Source: Proteles cristata cristata (Eukaryota > Chordata > Mammalia > Carnivora > Hyaenidae). Taken from it: a stretch of 64,000 bases of DNA. A program made the translations under genes and the position numbers. This document shows positions 55,641-64,000 of the stretch, piece by piece. Within the stretch, counting starts at the first letter, position 1. Each line of letters opens with the position of its first letter. The stretch lies in the NCBI GenBank assembly GCA_017311185.1, contig JAESUZ010003171.1, forward strand, positions 496,001 to 560,000. The letters are read 5' to 3'. Under the pieces are notes generated by a model that was not told the origin of the DNA, did not search any database, and was given only the letters and a program-made list of their open reading frames with translations.

Positions 55641-56484
55641 GCTGAGCAATCCTGGTTTTTTATTTCAGGGCTTCTGACAACACGATGGAGGTTTCATTGC
55701 ATCTCAGTGGTAGGGATAACGATGACGATTGCTATCTCTGCTTCATGTGGGGTTTGGGCAGACCAGCAAATGGTCTTATTGATTTACTTGTGTCTGAAAT
55801 TTCCTGGTTTCAATGGGAGATTACAGTCAACTTAAACAAGGTAAAACCAGAATCTCAATCATGATGTTATGATGTACCAGGGCTTTCGATTCTCTGTTAC
55901 AGTTTATATTTGTCTCTTAATGGTAGAGTACCTTCATCTAAACTCCCCTGAACTAACAGAATGGCCCCTTAGCTTATCTCCTAGGCTCTGGTCTCTGTCT
56001 TTTAATTCCTATTCTTCCTCATTTTTCACCTCGTGTGTCCCTTCCACCATGGCTCCCTGTGGACACTCCATCAAACACACTCTGCTGTCTGGCTCTGAAC
56101 ACCCATGGCAACACGGCTCCAGTCTACCCGCCATGCCACCCAGGTGGATTGTTCACCACAGGCATCAAGCTTATTTACATCTTTGTTTCTGTTGTCTCAC
56201 CAGTTGAGAATAATCCCAAACCCAGCTGCAACTCAGCCTCACTTTGATTCCTTTCTTTCCTGAATCATATCACACTCACAGTCAACATCTCACAAGTTGG
56301 CCTTTACCTGTTTTTCCATGACTTCATCTGTGATCATTTTCTCCAACATGAGTTTAAGCCCTTCAGGGAGAAGACCACGGGGCTCTATGTCTTAAGTCAA
56401 TCCCAGAACTGACCACTTCCCACCATCTTCACAGCTGCAACCTTAGCTGGAGGAACTGTCACTTTCTGCCTGGTCTGTCCCTAA
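55641..56484. other. Unannotated
   Basis: Frames at 55491-55835 and 55869-56207 have no domain. The second half (55960-56480) has an L2-like pyrimidine-rich texture that may extend the L2 fragment downstream. Confidence 0.4.
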
Positions 56485-56900
56485 CTGATCTCCTTGCCGT
56501 CCCTCTTGCACCTCCTACAGTCCCTTCTCGACATGGCAGCTGGGGTCAGTATTGACTTTGAGCATAAGTCAGAGGGTCTTGCTCTCTGGCTGAAAAGCCT
56601 CCGATGGCTTCCCAGCACACTTGTGACAAGATTTAAGGTTTTGGTGATTTACAAGCCCCAGCAGTTTCTGCAAGCACACTCCCCATAACTCACTCCCTCA
56701 TTCTCCGGTTTCCTGGTTCTCCATTCAGCACACCACGCTCATCCCCTCCTGGGCCATTGCACTTGTCAGGGAGGCTCTTCCTCTGTGTCTTTGCGTGTCT
56801 CTCTCTGTCCCCTCCTCCAAGTCTTCCCTGACACTTGACCTAGAGTAGAGGTCTTCTCTACCCCCGTCACTTTCTAGCCCTCTCTCTGCTTTATTTATCT
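56485..56900 (+). mobile_element. L2 3' end, plus strand
   Basis: 'atggcagctggggtcagtat', 'gctgaaaagcctccgatggc', 'caccacgctcatcccctcct', 'gccattgcacttgtcaggga' and 'aagtcttccctgacacttga' keep the L2 3' order. Confidence 0.78.
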
Positions 56901-56944
56901 TGGCAACTTTCATCTTCACTCTAGATGAGAGTGGAAAATGTAAT

Positions 56945-57150
56945 GAGGGGTCGGACTGCTGGGGTTTAAATCTCAACTCCATCATTTATGTTGTGTGACA
57001 CCGTGCAGGTCTTTCTGTTCCCTCTGACTCACTTTCATCATCTGTAAAATGGAGGTAATGTGACACTCAGCCTTTGGGAACATCGTGAGGAATGAAAAGC
57101 ACTTAGAAGGGTGGTGAGGATGACACGGGTTTTGTTATCATCATAAAATT
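56945..57150 (+). mobile_element. MIR SINE, plus strand
   Basis: 'tttaaatctcaactccatca', 'ttgtgtgacaccgtgcaggt', 'ttcatcatctgtaaaatgga' and 'catcgtgaggaatgaaaagc' form the full MIR core. Confidence 0.88.
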
Positions 57151-57204
57151 GGTATTTATTTACTCATGGCTTCCTGATTCCCCACTGTAGACTGTCACTC
57201 TGAT

Positions 57205-57605
57205 GTTTTAGTTTGCTAGGGCTGTGGTGACAGAGAGCCACAGACTCGGTGGGGGTGGGGGGGAAGTGGTGGAGGTGGTGGTGGTGGTGGTGGAGCTCAA
57301 ACATCAGTAATTTATTTCCTCAGGGCTCTGGAGGCTACACGTGTCAAGACCTAGGTGTCCACATGGTTGGTTTCCTCTGAGGCCTCCCTCCTTGGCTCGC
57401 GGAAGACCGTTCTCCCCACGGCCTCATCTGGCCATCTGTCTGTGCCCATCTGTGTCCTAATTTCCTTTTCTTCTACAAACATCAGTCATACTGGAGTAGC
57501 GCTCACCCTCATGATGTCATTTTAACCGAATTGCCCCTGTAAAAACCATGGGGTCACATCTTGAGGTGCTGGGAGTTTTGGAGGGACACAATTCAGCCCA
57601 TAACA
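57205..57605 (-). mobile_element. MaLR (MLT1-type) LTR, minus strand
   Basis: Opens 'tagtttgctagggctgtggt' and closes 'ggacacaattcagcccataa', the two ends of the reversed LTR. 'tttcctctgaggcctccctc' and 'tgtgcccatctgtgtcctaa' lie between. It is nearly full length and a microsatellite has grown inside it. Confidence 0.9.
57250..57294 (+). repeat. G-rich (GGT)n tract in the MaLR LTR
   Basis: G runs pass into about seven GGT units, replacing the LTR text expected at this place. Confidence 0.9.
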
Positions 57606-57885
57606 TCTGCAGGACAGAATGATGAGGTAGTTGATGAGGGAGCCAAAGGCAAGTGAGGGCAAAGCACAAGTGAACACTCTGCAGCAATGGCTGCCCTCTC
57701 ACCTCCCCTGCCTCCCACCCCCGGAACAAAAGAAAGGAGAAAACAAATGATTAACTGATAGAGATCACAGACTGGAGTCTCCATCAGTTTGCAACTGGTT
57801 TAATGATTTACTAGGAAAAAGGGTGATCTCCAGAAACCTATGGACTCAGTTTCCTGAAGTCCTAACATCACCTGCCGCTCCATAG

Positions 57886-58461
57886 TGATGTGGGGAACAA
57901 AGGCAAGAAGGAAATGTAGACCAAATTAAATTTCTTTATACCCTGCAGCCCGTTGACCAATACTTGAGGCAGGCGGAGTAAAACATTCCTCCAGGACCCC
58001 CCGACTGTCTTAATGTTAATGCTTTGCTAGAGGGAAAGATAACTTTAGCTCAATAGCCAGGCCTCCAGGATCTTGTGAATCTTTTTTAGGAGGGGCATGG
58101 GGGAGGGGCAGCGAGAGAAGGAGACAGAATCCGAAGCAGGCTCCAGGCTCTGAGCTGTCAGCACAGAGCCTGCGTGGGGCTCGAACTCACTGACTGCAAG
58201 ATCAAGACCTGAGCCGAGGTCGACGCTTAACCGACTGAGTCACCTAGGCGCCCCATAGCAACTTCCTCTTGACTTTATCTCCCACCCCCCCAACTCCAAA
58301 GTATATAATCAGTCACTCCTCACAACCCCAGTTTAGCTCTTTCTGCCCACAGGTCCTGTCCCTGTACTTTAATAAAACCACCTTTTTATACCAAAGACAT
58401 CTCAAGAATTCTTTCTTGGCCATTGGTTCCAGACCCCCACAACTACTCCCAAACCACATCA
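57886..58461 (+). mobile_element. Solo LTR of a class I (gammaretrovirus-like) endogenous retrovirus
   Basis: The ends are perfect 8-bp inverted repeats, TGATGTGG at 57886-57893 and CCACATCA at 58454-58461. A 4-bp target duplication ATAG lies at 57882-57885 and 58462-58465, the size usual for gammaretrovirus-type integrases. A TATA-like 'aaagtatataatcagtcact' is followed by 'ctttaataaaaccacctttt' (polyadenylation signal) and the U5-like 'aattctttcttggccattgg'. Only one LTR is present and no gag, pol or env, so it arose by LTR-LTR recombination. A SINE interrupts it. Confidence 0.9.
58082..58254 (-). mobile_element. Carnivore SINE, minus strand, inside the solo LTR
   Basis: Body 'ccgaagcaggctccaggctc' and head 'gtcacctaggcgcccc' are clear. 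The GA block and tail are shortened. TSD not clear. It postdates the LTR. Confidence 0.93.
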
Positions 58462-58465
58462 ATAG

Positions 58466-59155
58466 TGAACTTCGTATCTGAGTAGTGAATAGTGAATTTA
58501 GTGCATTTCAGTGTCTCACTAACTATATCTGGACGGGATAGGAGTTTCTCGTACCCCTCCCTCTTACACACCCAGGGTATTCAGTTTCTCACTAACTACT
58601 TCTCGAAAGCATGTGAACCCCTCCTTCCCATCCTAGCCCTATCCAGTGTCCACAAAGTACAGAGCAGCTGAGCACTGAGAGGAGGCATGTGAGGGATATG
58701 CTGAGTTCTTGAGGGGCCCCATATGGGGAGATACCTCGTGCCTTAGTTTTTGCTCCCCTAAAATTTAAGTGACCCCTTCACAGTCCTGAGGCAAGTAGGG
58801 GGCCACCAGCTATACCGAGGAACTGATGTTGGATCCTGATGACCCAGAGACTGGAAAGGAAAGGGAGGCAGAATTCCCCAGAGCTTCTGGTCAGCACACA
58901 GTTAGGCAGGCGGTTCAAGCCCTGCGGCAGGACAGATCTCCATTCTAATCAAACAGCCAGTGTCTGTCCCTTGGCCCTGATCCTCAACACCTCCACTGAG
59001 GTTTGAAAGTCAACCGTTCTTGGAACCAGCTTCCATATTACATAAGGGGCCAGAATTGCCAATGGTTGGCAGCGAGTGCTGTAGGGAAGGGCTAGACATT
59101 GGTTATTTATGATTACGTAGACCTCACTCTATAGTACAATTGAATTCCCCAAAGG
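58466..59155. other. Unannotated
   Basis: A partial echo occurs ('cagtgtctcactaactatat' and 'cagtttctcactaactactt', 58510 and 58581), suggesting an old local duplication of about 70 bp spacing. Otherwise nothing recognised. Confidence 0.4.
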
Positions 59156-59167
59156 CTGATTGTGAAT

Positions 59168-59168
59168 T

Positions 59169-59216
<48 letters not shown>
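59168..59216 (+). repeat. (TTTA)n microsatellite
   Basis: About 11-12 TTTA units that form the outer end of the next SINE's A tail (TAAA on the SINE sense strand). Confidence 0.97.
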
Positions 59217-59430
59217 ATTTTTTTTTTTAATTTCTAGGAGAGAGAGAGAGAGAGAGAGAGACAGCGTGAGCAGGGGAGGGTCAGAGAGAGGGAGTCACAG
59301 ACTGAAACAGGCTCCAGGCTCCGAGCTGGCAGTCAGCACAGAGCCCGACGCGGGGCTCGAACCCATGAACTGTGAGATCATGACCTAAGCGAAAGTCGGA
59401 TGCTTAACCGACTAAGCCACCCAGGCGCCC
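59172..59430 (-). mobile_element. Young-type carnivore SINE with expanded tail, minus strand
   Basis: After the (TTTA)n tail come a T run, a GA block, young-type body and head ending 'gccacccaggcgcccc'. A perfect 16-bp TSD, CTGATTGTGAATTTTA, lies at 59156-59171 and 59431-59446. Confidence 0.98.
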
Positions 59431-59446
59431 CTGATTGTGAATTTTA

Positions 59447-61587
59447 AATCCAGGTCTAACTTATTGCACAATGGGCAAGGTGTGAGGGTCACTATCTAAA
59501 CAGCCAGTGGGCCTTTTTTTTGGCAAGCAAGGAAGTCTTGCAATTTATCTTTTCCATTTTGTAAATGTGACTTTTAGATTGCACACACATACACACACAC
59601 ACTTTTTCTCCTTTAGCTTGGTGAGGACCTGTCCTGCTATCTAAGTCAGATCTAACCATAAAAGATAGTTGTAATAAGTAGTTGAAATGGCAGAGAAAAT
59701 GTTGACCTCTTCCCACCTTAGTGGGAAGGTAGCTTAAGCTAAAAATCACGAAAAGCTGAGACAGCACCTGTCAACTTCAGGGACCCTGCCTCCTCTGGGC
59801 AGTAACCTGGCAAATTTTGACTTTGCTATAGAGACAGGTGATTACCAGGTGTGGATTGTCAGACAAATGGGAAGAAACTGGGCTTCTTCCTCTTATATTT
59901 GTGCTGTCTGGTAGGCTGATTTAGTTGGGTGAATTTTGTTGGGTTTGAGATGAAGTTATAATGCCTTAAAAAGGTTAAGTTGCTGAATCATCCCTCCAGA
60001 TCATCCCTGGGGTTTAATCGGAAAGAGCCTGAGTGGAAGTCTTGACTGACAAGTGACATATTTTGTTGCCAATGTGAAAAATGCAGAGTTGAGTCAAAGG
60101 CGAAGAGGTCAGATTGACAGAATAGCCTGGGAGGTTTTCCAGGAGATAGAACAGTGACTCTTAAAAAGGCCAAAAAAGATTCTGACAAGGTGAATTCAAG
60201 ACAACTAACAGTAGAGCAGTACCCGTGAGGAAATGACACACTTGACCTTAACAGCTGGGGAAAACGCACTGCTGAAGACCAACCCAGTAAAACTGAGAGG
60301 CTAAACAAGTTCTGTATTCTTTTCTTTAAAAATATTTGCTTTATTTTGTCTTATTTTATTCATTAACATTTTGGAGGAGTAGTTCCTGATTTGTTAGTTG
60401 GTCTTTGTTCAAGTTAGTAAGAACGTGAATTGACAATCTTTTAGGTTCAAAGCTTTTGAAATTCGGAGACTGTTAATGCCTGGACTCTGCCTCCAAAAGT
60501 AAAAATGACAGTGCCCTCTGAAGGTGTGGAAGAACTGAACGGATCTCTGGCCATACACTAAGCCCTCAACTGCTTAAGTTTGATGGCTACATCACAAGTC
60601 CCATCTGAGATGTATGGTAGAGCTGGTTTAGAGTTCTGGGTTAGACTCGAACGAGGCTGCGTCCATTTTATCATAGAGTTCTGGAGAGTTTAGTCTTTAG
60701 GAAGTACATCTTATGTCAGACACTCATATTTTTAATGTCTTGGGCTCCATTTTGCTTTATTCACAGTGTGTGGCTGACCTCTGAAATCAATTTTTGTGTA
60801 TAAAGAAATCACATTATTAAAATAGGTTTTCACAGGTACTTTGCTACGCATGGCAAAACACATAACTAGCAGGAATTAAGAGCTCATGGGTTTATGGAGC
60901 CATTCTACATGAAGGCTCTGCTTCGAGAATATGTGCATCGCTAGGCTTTGTGCAAGAAACAAACCGTTCTATGATGTATGCAAGTCTCTCTGCCTTGTAT
61001 TATTTCTTCAAGCAGTGAAAAAATATGGAAGTTGTTATTTTGGGGGGGCAGGGGAGTGAGAGCTTATACGATCTTGACAGTTTGGAAGTTGAGTTTGAAG
61101 TGCCTTGGGGAGCCCAGGAGACACTCTCTGAAGATGTAGGCTCATCACAGCCAGTGCGTCCGGGGCGTGCAGCCCTGGCCGCATTGGAGGGCTGGGGCTG
61201 GCGTGACAGCTGCCTGCAGTGACACATCCGCCCATACCTGACGTTTGACAGAGACTCAGGAAAGAAACGTCCAATTCCTTAACAGTTTTCCTTTTCAAAA
61301 TGTCAGTGGTTGAGTGAAATATTAGCTTGCTCACCACCATTCAATGTATTACAAAACAAGTCAGTCTAGAGAAGTGATCACCATGCCCAGACCCATTAAG
61401 CTCTGCTTGCGGTCAGGTATCTGTACAGAAAAACATGGAACTGGCATATTGCATGAGCATTTTTAGGTACCTGTGGGTATTCTTCCTTGATACCCACGTG
61501 CCACCCACATCAATGTCCAGATCTTGGCCGTGCTGTAGGGCACAAGAACAGAAGAGGAAAGACAGAGGCCCGGGGTGGAGAAGCCTT
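59447..61587. other. Unannotated, about 2.1 kb
   Basis: A short (CA)n occurs at 59581-59602. The 59988-60308 minus frame (106 codons) and the 61025-61340 frames have no domain. No repeat was recognised, which makes this one of the longer repeat-poor stretches in the window. Confidence 0.4.
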
Positions 61588-61601
61588 CCAGAATGCACTT
61601 G

Positions 61602-61837
61602 TTTTTTTTTTTTTTAATTTTTAAAAAGTTTTCTTTATATTTTAGAGAGAGAGAGAGAGAGATGCAGCATGAGCTGGGGAGGATCAGAGAGAGAGGGAGA
61701 CGTAGAATCTGAAACAGGCTACAGGCTCTGAGCTGGCTGTCAGCAGAGAGCCCGATGCGAGGCTCGAACCCACAAACCATGAGATCATGACCTGAGCCGA
61801 AGTCGGGCACTTAACCAACTGAGCCACCCAGGTGCTC
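61602..61837 (-). mobile_element. Carnivore SINE, minus strand
   Basis: T tail, GA run, body and head ending 'gagccacccaggtgctcc'. A perfect 14-bp TSD, CCAGAATGCACTTG, lies at 61588-61601 and 61838-61851. Confidence 0.98.
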
Positions 61838-61998
61838 CCAGAATGCACTTGCTTTGTAGGATGAGGATCCCAGCTCCTCTGTTAGGAGCCAGAGGAAGAA
61901 CCAATGACCCTGGCCTATGGAATTAACGAATCTATAAAAGGGGGGCAGCTTAGAAGGAATCCGTACACATCATATAGGGAACTCAATGCAAATCCCTT

Positions 61999-62218
61999 TA
62001 AAATTTTTTCTGATTTTCTGATTGAGAGAGAGAGAGAGACAGAGGAAGAGAGAGGGAGAGAGAGCAAGCACAGGTGGGAGAGGGGCAGAGAGAGAGGAGA
62101 CACAGAATCCAAATGACACAGAAATCAGCACAGATGCAGGGTTCGAACCCACAAACTACAAGAACATGACCTGAGCTGAAGTCGGAAGCTTAACCAACTG
62201 AGCCACCCAGGCTCCCTG
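61999..62218 (-). mobile_element. Carnivore SINE, minus strand
   Basis: GA-rich block, body partly lost ('aaatgacacagaaatcagca') and head ending 'gagccacccaggctccc'. TSD 'atgcaaatccctt' (61986-61998) against 'atgcaaatcctt' (62219-62230). Confidence 0.95.
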
Positions 62219-62230
62219 ATGCAAATCCTT

Positions 62231-63088
62231 TTGGAAGGACCTTAAGATGTTATGTTCTTGCTGACACTCTAACATTAAAAAACTCAGGACCTTGACCCAG
62301 TCACTGTCTCTTTGGTTTTTACGGTGTGTCTTCCAATGTAATGACTGAGTGAAAAAAACAAGATCCTGTGTTGAAGGGAGTGATGTTTTTATGTTGAGGA
62401 TAAGTGAATGTGATGAAACTAGGGCGTATTTCAACAATGGATTCTCTCAGTACCTTAGAGATCAATGAATGAATAGTCTCTGATTGGGTCCAGCTTCTGT
62501 TCCTCCTCACTGAAGCCTGATGGGATTAATGGCACTAATTGGAAGCGTCAGCTTAGTTTTTCATGATTAAAGAAATGGAAGGAAAAGACATAAGCCATCA
62601 TCCCCCTTGCGTGAAAGCCAAATTTTGTAACATGCAAATTCTCCAAACTGAGAATCTACTATTTCCCTATCTTAGAGAGCACCCCCTCATGGCCTTTGAG
62701 CTTCAAAACAGGGGACGTGGGGAATAAGATTTTTTCGGTGTTTGGTTGGTATCTGCATGACAAGGGATTGAAACAAGCTTCCACAAACTTGGGTTTAAAT
62801 TTTTCTTCATAATTCCATGTAGCCCTGTTTTATCCTGAACATGTCAGAAGACACAGGAGTAAAATGCACCTGCTATTGGACTTCCTGTTCTTGCCTTCCC
62901 CTCTCCGGTCTTCTCTGCTAGTTGTTTCCACTACGGGACAGGCTATGCTAACCTGATTTGGTAAGATCTGCAGTTGTCTTAAGAGTAAACTGGAAGATAC
63001 ACACCAGTTTCCAGTTAGTTGCCAATACACACATCAGCTGCAACTCTGTACAAATATAAGACGTCGCATCGACTAGTTCAGTAGATCA
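62231..63088. other. Unannotated
   Basis: No gene or repeat recognised. The minus frames (62156-62437, 62319-62510, 62830-63030) lack support. Confidence 0.4.
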
Positions 63089-63089
63089 G

Positions 63090-63200
63090 GTACCCTACCC
63101 GGACCGGGTATGCTCATTTTGCAAATGAAGGATGTACACCAAGGTTGATGGCTTCAGTGACAGTGCCAGGTCTGGAACCCAAGGTGTGTGACTAGCTCTG
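63090..63200 (+). mobile_element. MIR fragment, plus strand
   Basis: 'gctcattttgcaaatgaagg' and 'gtgccaggtctggaacccaa' with 'ggtgtgtgac' match the MIR 3' core. Confidence 0.7.
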
Positions 63201-63254
63201 GTCAAGTGATTTTTCTTTGTCCCTACAACATAACCTAATTTGTGTGTTAATCGC

Positions 63255-63655
63255 AATTGTCTGTTTCCCAAGTCATGTGTTGATTTGTCTAGGCTACAGT
63301 CCCTAGCTATTCACTCACATGCTAATCAAAGTGTTGTCATGAAAGTATTTTGTAGATGTGATTAACGTCTATAATCAGTTGACATTATTTTAGATAACCT
63401 GGGTGGGCCTGATTTAATCGGTCAAAGGACTGTAAAAGTAGAGCTGAGACCTCTTTGAGACAAGAAATTCCACCTGTGGACAGTTTCAGCCCATGTTGGA
63501 GAGTTCCAGTCTTTCCTTCTTGATGGCCTGCCCTGTGGATTTCCAACATGCCTCATCAGTCCCTCAATCATGGAAGCCAATTCCTTGCCATAAGCCCTTC
63601 CTATATACTTTATGTCGGTTTGGCTTCTCCAGTTGAACCTTGATTGATACCCAAG
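63255..63655 (+). mobile_element. Old LTR-like dispersed repeat, family not named
   Basis: 'ttttgtagatgtgattaacg', 'ataatcagttgacattattt', 'ataacctgggtgggcctgat' and 'tggcctgccctgtggatttc' through 'gttgaaccttgattgatacc' form a pattern I associate with a dispersed mammalian LTR-type repeat. The 63422-63823 minus frame (133 codons) lies mostly in it and is not a gene. Confidence 0.5.
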
Positions 63656-64000
63656 GGAACAAGTGTAATTAATACATGAGTCTGAACTATTGTGATCATA
63701 TCCAAAGGTGATCACATCCATATATGGATGGAAGAGGGATAGAGAAGGTAAGGCTTTGCGTGGCCACAGGCCACGGATTCTTACTTCATGGAACCAGGAG
63801 CCCAATCTCTCAAATATTTTCATGCAGCTCTTACTGAAGGAGCAGACCTCACACTAGCTGGATATTGAGGCCAGAGTTACATTCTGATGTAATGACTTAT
63901 TGGACATTGGCTCACTGCCCAGCAGCTACTAGGCGGAAGAGGGAGAACAGGCAAGAGAAGTGTAGATCAGAAACACAGTAGAGAAAGTTGCTGAATGGTC
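63656..64000. other. Unannotated to the window end
   Basis: Nothing recognised. The window ends within this stretch. Confidence 0.4.

Noticed and set aside
57241..57294. Considered as a G-quadruplex promoter element
   Set aside because: It is a GGT microsatellite grown inside a MaLR LTR. No gene context.
63422..63823. 133-codon minus frame
   Set aside because: It lies mainly in an old dispersed repeat. No domain.
1..64000. CRISPR array, phage, operon or other prokaryotic system
   Set aside because: No regularly spaced direct repeats, no ribosome binding sites and no bacterial gene density. Repeat content is entirely mammalian.

Overview
This is mammalian nuclear DNA, almost certainly from a cat (Felidae) or a close feliform. 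The evidence is at least 28 copies of the tRNA-derived carnivore SINE of the cat type (SINEC_Fc-like). Each has a tRNA-Lys-like head with a B box close to GGTTCGAGCCC, a CT-rich body and an A-rich tail, and many have clear target-site duplications (TSDs). Carnivore L1 3' ends with the 'tatggaaaccaacttgacaa' signature and a class I retroviral LTR that I recall from carnivore genomes fit the same source. Older mammal-wide repeats fill in between: MIR, L2, L1M/HAL1-like, MaLR (MLT1-type) and ERVL LTRs, Tigger and MER5-type DNA transposons.

I found no protein-coding gene, functional RNA gene, CRISPR array or bacterial-type system. No open frame has a recognisable domain. The long ones are translations of microsatellites, SINEs, or GC-rich DNA with few stops. 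The best non-repeat candidates for function are a CpG-island-like block at about 29.84-30.42 kb, a possible small minus-strand exon near 35.9 kb next to a lysine-rich 115-codon frame (36.13-36.48 kb), and a few complex, repeat-free stretches (10.4-10.83, 32.2-32.85 and 33.7-34.5 kb) that could be conserved non-coding elements. These last calls are inference.

Layout. 0-15 kb: old LTRs, an L1 3' end, MIRs, four SINEs and an antisense L1 split by a young SINE. 14.8-15.8 kb: two Tigger-type DNA transposon remnants side by side. 15.8-25.4 kb: a dense SINE field, all on the minus strand, including a SINE nested in a SINE and an ERVL-like LTR hit by both a SINE and an L1. 25.4-31.9 kb: GC-rich, nearly SINE-free, with G-rich DNA, a MER5A-like element and the CpG block. 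32-41 kb: antisense L1s, SINEs, an L2, and a twin-primed (5'-inverted) L1 whose target site was hit again by a SINE. 41-47.4 kb: GT arrays, MIR, L2 and a 273-base pure pyrimidine tract. 47.4-55.6 kb: two long old L1-lineage elements on the plus strand. 55.6-64 kb: L2, MIR, a MaLR LTR, a solo class I LTR with an 8-bp inverted terminus and 4-bp TSD, and more SINEs.

SINE orientation is skewed (22 minus, 6 plus; 14 in a row minus from 15.87 to 35.27 kb). If the window is an intron, that would hint at a host transcript on the plus strand. All family names rest on remembered consensus features, not on a search, and boundaries are good to about 10-30 bases unless a TSD fixes them.
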